A DNA stretch of 9,704 bases from contig JBFGZS010000083.1 of NCBI GenBank assembly GCA_041586615.1, positions 1-9,704 on the forward strand, in the 5' to 3' direction. Both the position numbers and the translations under genes were made by a program. Of the stretch, positions 1 to 7,371 are shown piece after piece; positions within the stretch are counted from its first letter, which is position 1, and every line of letters begins with the position of its first letter. The notes under the pieces were generated by a model that was not told the DNA's origin, made no database searches, and was given only the letters and a program-made list of their open reading frames with translations. Origin of the DNA: Motiliproteus sp041586615 (lineage in GTDB: Bacteria; Pseudomonadota; Gammaproteobacteria; Pseudomonadales; Balneatricaceae).

Positions 1-1242
1 CGTGTTTTCGGTATCATCGCTGATGGTCACCGTCGGGATAACGGTATCCACGGCTTGCACGGATTCAGTCGCAACCCGATTGTTATTGCCTGCGGCATCC
101 TGTGCTACATCAGCGGCCACATTAACCGTGATAGCTTCGCTACTGTTACTCGTTGGGCTAACGACCAGCCTGTATTCAGTCGCAGAAACTGCCGTAAATT
201 CACCTTTACTGCCACCGGTAATCATCACATCAGCTGCGTTAAAACCGCTTATCGCTTCACTGAAGGTAAAGGTATAAATGACATCGCCCGTCGCAGTGCT
301 AGCGCTATTATCCGTGATCGCAACGGTCGGGATCAGGGTATCAACAGCTTGGCTATGGTCACTGGCAATAATATTGCTATTACCCACCAGATCCTGCGCC
401 ACATCGGCCGCTACATTAACCGTCATATCCGCCGTGCTGTTCGCATCAGGGGTAACGGCTAAGCTGTATTCGCTAGCAGAAATCGCCGTAAAGGAGCCTT
501 TGCTTCCTCCCGTAACGACTATGTCATTGGTAGTAAAACCAGTAACAGCCTCACTGAAAGTAAAGGTATAAATCACATCGCCGGTCGCAATATCACTGGC
601 ATTGTCCGTGATTACCAGATTTGGCTTCTGGGTATCAACAGGCTGAGAGTTCTGTATCGCAGCGGTGTTGTTATTGCCCACCCCGTCGCTAGCCATACCC
701 GCAGCGACATCAACGGTAATCGCCGTGGTACTATCGTCATTCGGACTAACCACTAAGCGGTACTCGCTAGTGGAGATAGCGGTAAACGTGCCCTTATTGC
801 CACCGCTGACACTGATATCATCAATCGTAAAGCCAGTGACCGGCTCACTGAAAGTAAAGGTGTACGTGACATCGCCAGTGGCGGTTGCAGCACTATTATC
901 GGTGATCTGCAGCGAGGGGATAACAGTATCCACGGCCTGTACCGACTGCGTAGCCGCTATGTTTGCATTACCTGCTAAATCACTCACTGCATCAGCAGCG
1001 ATATCAACGGTGATATCAGCAGTGCTCGCAAGCGCAGGGCTCACTACCAGAGTATATTCGCTGCCAGAAATCGCCGTAAACGTCCCTTTACTGCCGCCAC
1101 TGATGGTAATACCGGTAATATCAATGTCTTCAACAGTAAAACCACTCACCGCCTCACTAAATGTAAAGGTATAAGTCACATCGTCAATAGCCGTTTCGCT
1201 GATGTTGTCTGTGATAGTTACGGTGGGTGCCGTGGTGTCGAT
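1..1242 (-). repeat. Second class of Ig-like repeats, 98-103 residues each
   Basis: Boundaries at the (V/I)DT motif fall at 1242, 933, 639, 345 and 51. This gives one unit of 309 bp (934-1242) and three of exactly 294 bp (640-933, 346-639, 52-345), with a further unit entering the left edge. Each reads about ITDNSASTATGDVIYTFTFS, then EA-SGF, ITGGSKGTFTAIS, SEYRLVVSP, and VNVAADVAQDAAGN. The 309-bp first unit carries five extra residues (a doubled ITGITISGG) before the GSKG turn. They are related in fold to the 303-bp class but clearly different in sequence, and are less similar to one another at the DNA level. Confidence 0.88.
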
Positions 1243-4200
1243 GGCATAGTTGGCGCTATTACCCATAGAGCCGGTATTACCCGCAGCATCGGTATAACCG
1301 CTACCCAGCGAAATCAGGTTACTCGCGTCTTCGATCCCTTCATTCGGGGTCAAGGTTGCCGTGTAAATACGCGGATCATCAGTGACGCTCAAGTCACTCA
1401 ATAACGCGTTTGTAACAGCGATATCATTAATATCAAAGTCGCTTACCGCTTCACTAAAAGTGATGGTTACCAGGCTGGTCTCGCCGACTTTCAGCGCACT
1501 ATCGGACAGGGTTACGCTGCTCACCACCGGTTCGGTGGTATCGATGGCGTAGTTGGCTGAGTCCAGTCCGGACTCAGACACGTTGCCCGCCAGATCGGTA
1601 AACGTGGTGCCTACGCTGATCACATTGGTCGCGTCGGTCACATCATCAGTCGGGGTAAAGGTACCGGTCCAGGTGATGTTGTCGCTGCTGGTTACGTCGG
1701 ACAGGGTACCGTTGGCCAGGGTGATATCGTCGTTAGTAAAGCCGCTGACCGCCTCAGAGAAGACGATGGTCAGAGTCGCACTTTCGCCGACTTTCAGCGC
1801 TGAGTCGGACAGCGTTACGCTGCTCACGACCGGCTCGGTGGTGTCGATGCTGAAGTTGCTGGTTGATTCACCCGCCTCAGGCGCATTACCCGCCAGATCG
1901 GTGAAGCTGGTGCCGACGCTGATCACATTGCTGGCATCGGTCACATCATCAGTCGGCGTAAAGGTACCCGTCCAGGTAATATTGTCGCTGCTGGTTACGT
2001 CGGACAGGGTACCGTTGGCCAGGGTGATATCGTCGTTAGTAAAGCCGCTGACCGCCTCAGAGAAGACGATAGTTAATGTAGCAGTCTCGCCGACGTTTAG
2101 CGCTGAGTCGGACAGGGTCACACTGCTGACCACCGGCTCCGTGGTATCGATAGCGTAGTTAGCTGAGTCCAGTCCCGCTTCAGGCGCATTACCCGCCAGA
2201 TCAGTAAACGTGGTACCGACGCTGATCACATTGGTCGCGTCGGTCACATCATCAGTCGGGGTAAAGGTACCGGTCCAGGTAATATTGTCGCTGCTGGTTA
2301 CGTCACTCAGGGTGCCGTTGGCCAGGGTGATATCGTCGTTAGTAAAGCCAGTCACCGCCTCACTAAAGACGATGGTCAGAGTCGCACTTTCGCTGACGTT
2401 TAGCGCTGAGTCGGACAGGGTCACACTGCTGACCACCGGCTCCGTGGTATCGATAGCGTAGTTAGCTGAGTCCAGTCCCGCTTCAGGTGCATTACCCGCC
2501 AGGTCGGTGAAGCTGGTGCCTACACTGATCACATTGGTCGCGTCGGTCACATCATCAGTCGGGGTAAAGGTACCGGTCCAGGTGATATTGTCGCTGCTGG
2601 TTACGTCACTCAGGGTACCGTTGGCCAGGGTGATGTCGCTATTATCGAAGCTGGTTACGGCCTCACTAAAGACGATGGTCAGGGTCGCCGTCTCGCCCAC
2701 TTTCAGCGCGCTATCGGACAGCGTTACGCTGCTCACGACCGGTTCTGTGGTATCGATAGCGTAGTTAGCTGAGTCTAGTCCCGCTTCAGGCGCATTACCC
2801 GCCAGATCAGTGAAGCTGGTGCCAATACTGATCACATTGCTGGCATCGGTCACATCATCGGTCGGGGTAAAGGTACCGGTCCAAGTGATATTGTCGCTGC
2901 TGGTTACGTCGGACAGGGTACCGCTGGCCAGGGTGATATCGCTATTATCGAAGCTGGTTACAGCCTCACTAAAGACGATGGTCAGGATGGCCGTGTCGCC
3001 GACTTTCAGCGCTGAGTCGGACAGGGTTACGCTGCTCACGACCGGTTCTGTGGTATCGATGCTGAAGTTGTTGGTTGATTCACCCGCCTCAGGCGCATTA
3101 CCTGCCAGATCAGTGAAGCTGGTGCCAATACTGATCACATTGGTCGCGTCGGTCACATCATCGGTCGGGGTAAAGGTACCGGTCCAGGTGATATTGTCGC
3201 TGCTGGTTACGTTACTCAGGGTGCCGTTGGCCAGGGTGATATCGCTGTTATCAAAACCGCTGACCGCTTCTGAGAAGGTAATGCTCAGGGTGGCGGTCTC
3301 GCCGACCTTGAGGGCGCTTTTATCTAATGCGAACGAAATGATTTCGGGCGCTATTTCATCCAGGTCATTAACGATCAGGCTAACCACCTGCTCGCTGCTG
3401 TTACCGGCAGCATCGGTGGCCACGACGGTAACGCTGTAGCTGGACTTAGTCTCGTGATCGGGATCGCCGGTCAGGGTTACCGCGCCACTGTTGGCATCGA
3501 TGCTGAACGCGGCCACATCGCCGGTGGCTGGTTTGAGGCTATAGGTCACGCCGCCGGAGATATCACCCGCATCGGTCGCGGACGCGGTGTAAACCACCTG
3601 GCCGGCACCGCTGTTCTCATCGATCGCCGTGGCGGTGGCACCGCTGATGAGGGTAGGGGCGCTCTCGTCCAGGTCGTTGATGCTCAGAGAAACCGCTTGC
3701 TCGCTGCTGTTGCCGGCGGCATCGGTGGCTACCACGGTGACGCTGTAGCTGGATTGGGATTCGTGATCGGGATCCGCGGTCAGGGTTACCGCGCCGGTGG
3801 TACTATTGATGCTGAACAGGCCTGCATCATTGATGGCCTTGAGGCTGTAGCTCGCTGTTTCATCATTAGAAACAACCGTGTAAATAACTTGTTCATCACC
3901 GCTACTTTCATCGATCATGGGCGCAGTTGAATCTGAGCTGATTGTCGGCGCAGTAGTATCAACCTGGATAAGAACAGCAGGGCTTTGCGGGGCGCTGTTA
4001 ACTTGCGAGCGAACGCCAATTCGCCCCTCACCGGCAGCAGTGATCAGGCTTGCGGGAATGAGAATGGAGGCAACGCCTTGGGCGCTGATACTCTCCGCGA
4101 GCACTGTCGCAGTATAGGTTTGATCACCCCATAAGATCGAGACACTATCACCCGCTTTGGTGTTTGCGACCTTGACCGTCACACCCGCGTCACGCTCGCC

Positions 4201-5376
4201 GGCGTTAATTCCTGACGTCGCTGCCGAAATCACCGGCGGTTTGATTACCGCATCATCAAGGCTGGCTTTATCGGCATTAGCCCCTGTTCCAAATGCGTTC
4301 GTGCCAGCAGAAAGCAGCTCGACACCCGTTTGATCAAGCGCTAAATCACCGTGACTTGTATCACTGACGGCTGCTTTTAACTGATCCAGTGTCGCTGCCG
4401 CGCTGCCCGTTTGGCTGTCTGCACCCGACAGCATCGCCAGCACATTACCGTATGCCTCGGCACCGGTTAAACCGTCAGCGGCATTATAATCGTCATCCAG
4501 GACCGTCATCACCGGGTCTGTAACATCAGGGATACCAAACAGCGCACCGACCTTTTTGTTGATCGCTACGTCTGACTCGGTCAGCGCTAGACTGTTTTCA
4601 TCGACGGCGGCTATTTTAACGGCCAATTCAGAAAGCGGGGTGACGCTAAGGGTTAGGCTATTGGAACCGTCGGCGAGGCCCAGGGCACGCAACGGTGCAT
4701 CCAGGCTTTTTAGGGTATTGGTTGACTCATCCAGATAGTCACCATCCGTGCCGTTGATATCGCTGACCTTAGCGAGTACCGGACCTTGGTAACCGTTGCT
4801 AATGGTGAATTGGACGGAGCCGTTCTTCAGATCGTGGATCTTGCTATCAAGCAGGTTGCCCTCTTTGTCGAAAAGGTCTACTTGAACACTCGATTGAAAA
4901 GGTCCGGCCGCGACGGCAACCGTAACAACATAACTGCCTGTGCTCGCTAACGCCGAACTACCACCACTGAACAAGCCCGCACCGATAATGGAGGCAAAGC
5001 TCCCCCCTGCGACTTGGTCTTCGGTAAATCCTAACAGGGTGTGCTCGGACGCTTGCCAGACGATGCCATCCTCTACGGACGGGGTATCACTCTGAACCGC
5101 CATCGCATCCACAGGCGTCAAGGTGCCATCCACGCTATAGGAAAGGGCTCCTTCGGTGGCGTAAAAATCGTTAATACTCGCTACCGGCTCCCCGTCAACG
5201 ACGATCTCTAAATCATCGCCTTTGCGCTTCAGCACAAGACCATCGATAACCGCTTCGCCACGACTATCGACCAGGGTGTACGTTGCAGATACTTGTGATG
5301 GAATGACAGTAACGTGATCGTGCAGCGCTACAAGAGACATTTGGCCAGCAATAACTATTTTCAACTGCCAATCCAT
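1..5376 (-). CDS. Giant Bap/BapA-like biofilm adhesin, N-terminal 1792 residues (3' end outside window)
   Basis: The frame is open without a stop from the ATG at 5376-5374 to the window edge. It begins MDWQLKIVIAGQ; a second ATG is 12 codons in (5340-5338), and neither start has a good Shine-Dalgarno (only a weak CAGGG lies 5' of the first). Residues 1-475 are unique: an early stretch (LKRKGDDLEIVVDGEPVASI) resembles the prefix domain of BapA-type adhesins, a Gly/Ser/Ala-rich stretch (IIGAGLFSGGSSALAS) follows, and an Ig-like fold is likely near residues 385-478. Two cadherin-like domains come next, then seven 101-residue Ig-like repeats, then about four further Ig-like repeats of 98-103 residues. 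I see no cysteine and no classical Sec signal. The protein is rich in D, T and S. These traits fit adhesins exported by type I secretion through a C-terminal signal, which would lie outside the window. The general class is well supported; the BapA link and the function in biofilm are inferred from family resemblance. Confidence 0.93.
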   Translation of the reverse strand, partial: MDWQLKIVIAGQMSLVALHDHVTVIPSQVSATYTLVDSRGEAVIDGLVLKRKGDDLEIVVDGEPVASINDFYATEGALSYSVDGTLTPVDAMAVQSDTPSVEDGIVWQASEHTLLGFTEDQVAGGSFASIIGAGLFSGGSSALASTGSYVVTVAVAAGPFQSSVQVDLFDKEGNLLDSKIHDLKNGSVQFTISNGYQGPVLAKVSDINGTDGDYLDESTNTLKSLDAPLRALGLADGSNSLTLSVTPLSELAVKIAAVDENSLALTESDVAINKKVGALFGIPDVTDPVMTVLDDDYNAADGLTGAEAYGNVLAMLSGADSQTGSAAATLDQLKAAVSDTSHGDLALDQTGVELLSAGTNAFGTGANADKASLDDAVIKPPVISAATSGINAGERDAGVTVKVANTKAGDSVSILWGDQTYTATVLAESISAQGVASILIPASLITAAGEGRIGVRSQVNSAPQSPAVLIQVDTTAPTISSDSTAPMIDESSGDEQVIYTVVSNDETASYSLKAINDAGLFSINSTTGAVTLTADPDHESQSSYSVTVVATDAAGNSSEQAVSLSINDLDESAPTLISGATATAIDENSGAGQVVYTASATDAGDISGGVTYSLKPATGDVAAFSIDANSGAVTLTGDPDHETKSSYSVTVVATDAAGNSSEQVVSLIVNDLDEIAPEIISFALDKSALKVGETATLSITFSEAVSGFDNSDITLANGTLSNVTSSDNITWTGTFTPTDDVTDATNVISIGTSFTDLAGNAPEAGESTNNFSIDTTEPVVSSVTLSDSALKVGDTAILTIVFSEAVTSFDNSDITLASGTLSDVTSSDNITWTGTFTPTDDVTDASNVISIGTSFTDLAGNAPEAGLDSANYAIDTTEPVVSSVTLSDSALKVGETATLTIVFSEAVTSFDNSDITLANGTLSDVTSSDNITWTGTFTPTDDVTDATNVISVGTSFTDLAGNAPEAGLDSANYAIDTTEPVVSSVTLSDSALNVSESATLTIVFSEAVTGFTNDDITLANGTLSDVTSSDNITWTGTFTPTDDVTDATNVISVGTTFTDLAGNAPEAGLDSANYAIDTTEPVVSSVTLSDSALNVGETATLTIVFSEAVSGFTNDDITLANGTLSDVTSSDNITWTGTFTPTDDVTDASNVISVGTSFTDLAGNAPEAGESTSNFSIDTTEPVVSSVTLSDSALKVGESATLTIVFSEAVSGFTNDDITLANGTLSDVTSSDNITWTGTFTPTDDVTDATNVISVGTTFTDLAGNVSESGLDSANYAIDTTEPVVSSVTLSDSALKVGETSLVTITFSEAVSDFDINDIAVTNALLSDLSVTDDPRIYTATLTPNEGIEDASNLISLGSGYTDAAGNTGSMGNSANYAIDTTAPTVTITDNISETAIDDVTYTFTFSEAVSGFTVEDIDITGITISGGSKGTFTAISGSEYTLVVSPALASTADITVDIAADAVSDLAGNANIAATQSVQAVDTVIPSLQITDNSAATATGDVTYTFTFSEPVTGFTIDDISVSGGNKGTFTAISTSEYRLVVSPNDDSTTAITVDVAAGMASDGVGNNNTAAIQNSQPVDTQKPNLVITDNASDIATGDVIYTFTFSEAVTGFTTNDIVVTGGSKGSFTAISASEYSLAVTPDANSTADMTVNVAADVAQDLVGNSNIIASDHSQAVDTLIPTVAITDNSASTATGDVIYTFTFSEAISGFNAADVMITGGSKGEFTAVSATEYRLVVSPTSNSSEAITVNVAADVAQDAAGNNNRVATESVQAVDTVIPTVTISDDTENT
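1243..3354 (-). repeat. Seven tandem 303-bp (101-residue) Ig-like repeats
   Basis: The landmark ATCGAT of the IDTT(E/A)P motif ends at 3060, 2757, 2454, 2151, 1848, 1545 and 1242, which gives an exact 303-bp period. Each unit reads roughly SALKVGETATLTIVFSEAV, then DITLANGTLSDVTSSDN, ITWTGTFTPTDDVTDA, and SFTDLAGNAPEAG. This matches bacterial Ig-like domains of the Big_12 type (family name from memory). Units 1-6 are almost identical in DNA. Unit 7 (1243-1544) keeps the length but has diverged in sequence (ALLSDLSVTDDPRIYTATLT). They act as stalk modules that extend the adhesin from the cell. Variants of the linker (ESTNNFSIDTT or GLDSANYAIDTT) are shuffled along the array. Confidence 0.92.
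3355..3951 (-). repeat. Two tandem cadherin-like domains within the adhesin
   Basis: Domain 1 occupies about 3664-3951 (96 residues) and domain 2 about 3355-3663 (103 residues). Both carry IDE(S/N)SG near the start, then Q-VVYT, SY-VTVVATDAAGNSSEQ, and end in NDLDE. These are the usual cadherin-type positions for calcium-binding acidic residues (DE, ATDA, NDLDE). Domain 1 lacks the short AGDISGGVT insertion of domain 2. Such domains usually stiffen adhesin stalks in the presence of Ca2+; this role is known for the family and is not shown here. The GNSSEQ and NDLDE stretches are nearly identical between the two, so one probably arose by duplication of the other. Confidence 0.8.
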
Positions 5377-5390
5377 TCGAAAACCCTGAT

Positions 5391-5417
5391 TAAAAATGCG
5401 ATATGTCAAAATATCGC
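5391..5417 (-). promoter_or_regulatory. Leader hairpin with T-run upstream of the adhesin start
   Basis: Read on the minus strand, GCGATAT (5417-5411) pairs perfectly with ATATCGC (5404-5398) around the loop TTTGAC. It is followed at once by ATTTTTA. The 7-bp A/T-containing stem plus a short T-run is terminator-like or attenuator-like and lies about 15 bp before the adhesin ATG. If transcription starts at the more proximal -10 candidate (TATAGT, 5425-5420), the RNA would start inside the stem and the hairpin could not form. Its role therefore depends on where the transcript begins. Confidence 0.35.
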
Positions 5418-5419
5418 GC

Positions 5420-5425
5420 ACTATA
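5420..5425 (-). promoter_or_regulatory. Candidate -10 box (TATAGT) of the adhesin promoter
   Basis: On the minus strand the hexamer TATAGT, preceded by GTGC, matches five of six positions of TATAAT. It lies about 44 bp upstream of the adhesin ATG. No convincing -35 hexamer is seen 16-18 bp further upstream, which would fit an activator-dependent promoter. The FNR-like palindrome is centred about 70 bp from the start site this box would give. A weaker alternative is CATGAT (5452-5447), which would place the palindrome near -43. Confidence 0.3.
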
Positions 5426-5476
5426 GCACGGGGTCTTCTCGCATTCATCATGTCTAATGATTGAATTGTGCTCGAA

Positions 5477-5490
5477 TTGATTAAGATCAA
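5477..5490. promoter_or_regulatory. Perfect FNR/Anr-type binding site
   Basis: The sequence TTGATTAAGATCAA fits the FNR/Anr consensus TTGAT-N4-ATCAA at all ten defined positions. It lies 101-114 bp upstream of the adhesin start codon. The site is a palindrome, so it could serve the adhesin (minus strand) or a plus-strand transcript toward 5584. FNR and Anr are oxygen-sensing Fe-S regulators of the Crp/Fnr family. CRP would instead prefer TGTGA-N6-TCACA, which is not seen here. The match is direct observation; the regulation is inferred. Confidence 0.6.
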
Positions 5491-5583
5491 TGAACTGTGT
5501 GAGGGGTTGTGGTTGGCAGTCTGTCGATCTTTGCCGGTTGTAGTGAGGGGAAGTGCTTGCCGTCGGGTTCGGATAATCGCCAT

Positions 5584-5781
5584 GGATACTTATCCGTTCG
5601 CAACGAACGAAGGATCTATCGCATATGCAGCAATATAGGAATAACTCCTATGTTCGCAGACCCGCAGCTAGTGCATTATTGACCCCAAGCTACAAGGACA
5701 CACTGGAAGTGCCACCAAAGGGAATCGGTGGGTAGCCATGAAGGACTCGACTAAAAAGCTGCCGTTTACGGCGGCTTTTTT
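5584..5781 (+). ncRNA. Candidate CsrB/RsmZ-like small RNA (CsrA/RsmA sponge)
   Basis: This intergenic stretch carries seven GGA motifs (near 5584, 5612, 5638, 5696, 5705, 5721 and 5743) and ends in a strong intrinsic terminator. The motif TACAAGGA (5691-5698) matches the core of the known CsrA ligand consensus. Several simple hairpins can be drawn: 5595-5609, 5632-5654 (nine pairs with one G-U), 5701-5711 with GGA exactly in the loop (CACT-GGA-AGTG), and 5712-5731 with GGGA in the loop. A GATAAT hexamer at 5572-5577 could be the -10 box. Against it, I find no GacA box (TGTAAG-N6-CTTACA) upstream, no clear -35, and the central part (5655-5690) is poor in GGA. It could also be a leader or an unrelated sRNA. 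Confidence 0.33.
5753..5781. terminator. Bidirectional intrinsic terminator
   Basis: A 12-bp stem, AAAAAGCTGCCG (5753-5764) with CGGCGGCTTTTT (5769-5780), has one T-G wobble and a TTTA loop, and is flanked by A and T runs. On the plus strand it ends in six T; on the minus strand it ends in five T. It can end a plus-strand transcript from 5584 or so, and also the reductase-dehydrogenase operon, whose last stop codon lies about 250 bp away. No better terminator is seen closer to 6028. Confidence 0.85.
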
Positions 5782-6027
5782 GCCTTCTAACCTGCCAAAA
5801 TACTCCTCGCAATTGCTGCGATCCCTCCTTTATCACTCATCAAGTGATACGAATGCCGAGGAAGCGCTGATTAAACGAATAACGCCTAAGCAGGCCTTTT
5901 CATGAGTTGGCCCATGGATTGGCCAATCACCGCTGTGCTCCGTCCTATGGTTTGGCATCAGTTACTGGCGGTAAAAAGACCTCCTTCAGGATACGATTGC
6001 AGCCCCGGCGTTCAGCCTGACCAAAGC
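5782..6027. other. Intergenic stretch with two small palindromes, no gene recognised
   Basis: These 246 bases hold no recognisable gene. Two perfect inverted repeats stand out: TATCACT-CATCA-AGTGATA (5831-5849) and TTGGCC-N8-GGCCAA (5907-5926). Neither has a T-run on either side. On the minus strand this is the 3' untranslated part of the dehydrogenase message up to the terminator. The palindromes could be RNA-stabilising hairpins or protein sites; nothing here decides between them. Confidence 0.45.
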
Positions 6028-7305
6028 CTAAAACCGATCCACCCGGTAAGGTCCTGGATCAACGGGTAGCGGCTTTCCAACCATTAAACTCACCACCAGC
6101 TCGGCACTGATTGCCGCCTGCGTCAACCCCAAGTGCTGATGACCAAAGGCAAACAACAATTGCGGATGGCTGGGATGCTGGTCAATGACGGGAAGTGAAT
6201 CGGGTAGAGTAGGGCGGTGCCCCATCCATTCGCTGATGGCTAAGGACGGATCGTTTAACCCGGGGATAAGCTTGCGACAATGGTGGCGAAGCGAATCAAA
6301 CCGGCGCTTGACCGGTTTTAGCCCCAGCCCCCCTAGCTCGGTCATACCCACGACTCTCAGCCCGGAAGCAAGCGGGCTCATGACAAAGCGCCGCTCGGCT
6401 GAACCGATCGGATGATTGAGCTGAATATGCTTAGCATCGATACTGAGGTGATAGCCACGTTCGGCTTCCAATGGCACCGTTAGCCCGACGCTTTTCAGCA
6501 ACTGTTTACTCCAGGCGCCGGTACAGACAATAGCGTGGTCAAATCTCAGTGCTGTTAATCCGGTTTGCAGCACCACGTCGCCGTTTTGAACGGATAAGGC
6601 GTCAACGGCGTGCTGCACAAACTGTCCTCCGCGCGCCTGAAACGCGGCCAACAACTGCAGGCAGAGCTGATAGGGCTCTCGTACCTGACAGGCATCGGGA
6701 AAAAACAACGCATGACTGACTTTCTCAGCGAGTACCGGTTCCAGTTGGGCCAGTTGCTCGCCGCTGACCAGTTCGGTGCGGATCCCCCACGGCGTTAAAT
6801 AGCGGGCGTGCGCCTTGGCATCCTCCAGTTTATCCGCGCTTTCCCAGACCAGCAGATAACCGGATGTAAGCAGTTGCTCGGTAGCGCCGATATCATCAAG
6901 ACAGCGCTGCCAAGCAGGGACGGCAGCCTGATTAAGCGAGCGCAGTGCCTCGCGGCTTCGGTCTGCCGTTTTCGGATGCGCGGCGCCAATAAAGCGGGTT
7001 AACCAAGGCAGTATTCGATGTAGATAAGCTAATGGCAGCGCCAACGGCCCGTGCGGATTGAGCCACATCGACAGGGCTGAGCGCAGGGTTTTCACCGTGG
7101 ACAACGGATCGATAAGTTCCGTCGCCAGGTACCCGGCGTTGCCGAACGAGGCGCCCAATCCGGGGGCGTCCCGGTCCAGCAAGGTTACCTGGTAGCCGTT
7201 GCGCTGGGCTTCAAGCGCGGTACAAAGGCCGACCACCCCGGCACCGACGACGGCGACCGTCATGGGTTGTGCTGCAGCGGTATTATCGATATCAGGGGCG
7301 GTCAT
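6028..7305 (-). CDS. DadA-like FAD-dependent D-amino-acid dehydrogenase
   Basis: This 425-residue protein belongs to the DAO/DadA family of flavoproteins, which oxidise D-amino acids to imino or 2-oxo acids and pass electrons to the respiratory chain; E. coli DadA is of similar length. The N-terminal Rossmann fold has VVGAGVVGL (19-27) with an acidic end, LLDRD (42-46). GASFGNAGY (51-59) is the DadA-type FAD contact. CTGAWS (261-266) and ERGYH (282-286) follow, and near the C terminus are GHRPTLPDSLPVI (362-374) and FGHQHLGLTQAA (387-398), the usual second FAD-binding block. The start is fixed by a strong AAAGGAG seven bases before the ATG. The gene lies 66 bp downstream of the reductase gene on the same strand, so they probably form an operon. 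Substrate is not readable from sequence; D-proline, a hydroxyproline isomer or D-lysine would suit the neighbour. Dye-linked dehydrogenase activity is more likely than an oxidase, but this is inferred. Confidence 0.88.
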   Translation of the reverse strand: MTAPDIDNTAAAQPMTVAVVGAGVVGLCTALEAQRNGYQVTLLDRDAPGLGASFGNAGYLATELIDPLSTVKTLRSALSMWLNPHGPLALPLAYLHRILPWLTRFIGAAHPKTADRSREALRSLNQAAVPAWQRCLDDIGATEQLLTSGYLLVWESADKLEDAKAHARYLTPWGIRTELVSGEQLAQLEPVLAEKVSHALFFPDACQVREPYQLCLQLLAAFQARGGQFVQHAVDALSVQNGDVVLQTGLTALRFDHAIVCTGAWSKQLLKSVGLTVPLEAERGYHLSIDAKHIQLNHPIGSAERRFVMSPLASGLRVVGMTELGGLGLKPVKRRFDSLRHHCRKLIPGLNDPSLAISEWMGHRPTLPDSLPVIDQHPSHPQLLFAFGHQHLGLTQAAISAELVVSLMVGKPLPVDPGPYRVDRF

Positions 7306-7371
7306 CAGGCGACTCCTTTCACTGCGTGATGCAGGCCATTCAGCGAGGTTTCTGTATGCTTTATCACGGCC

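Noticed and set aside
1..3060. CRISPR-like periodicity
   Set aside because: The repeats are about 300 bp, adjacent and coding; there are no spacers.
4030..4041. TAAG peptide (residues 446-449 of the adhesin), like the LapG cleavage site of LapA
   Set aside because: It lies within an Ig-like domain far from the N terminus, whereas LapG sites lie near residue 100 after a retention module that is not seen here.
2..4738. Many plus-strand open frames, several highly similar to one another
   Set aside because: They lie antisense to the adhesin and repeat only because the adhesin repeats; the minus frame is open over all 1792 codons and shows real domains.
5738..5905. Plus-strand frame of 55 codons starting MKDSTKKLPF
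   Set aside because: It runs straight through the terminator stem, has no good ribosome site and matches no family known to me.
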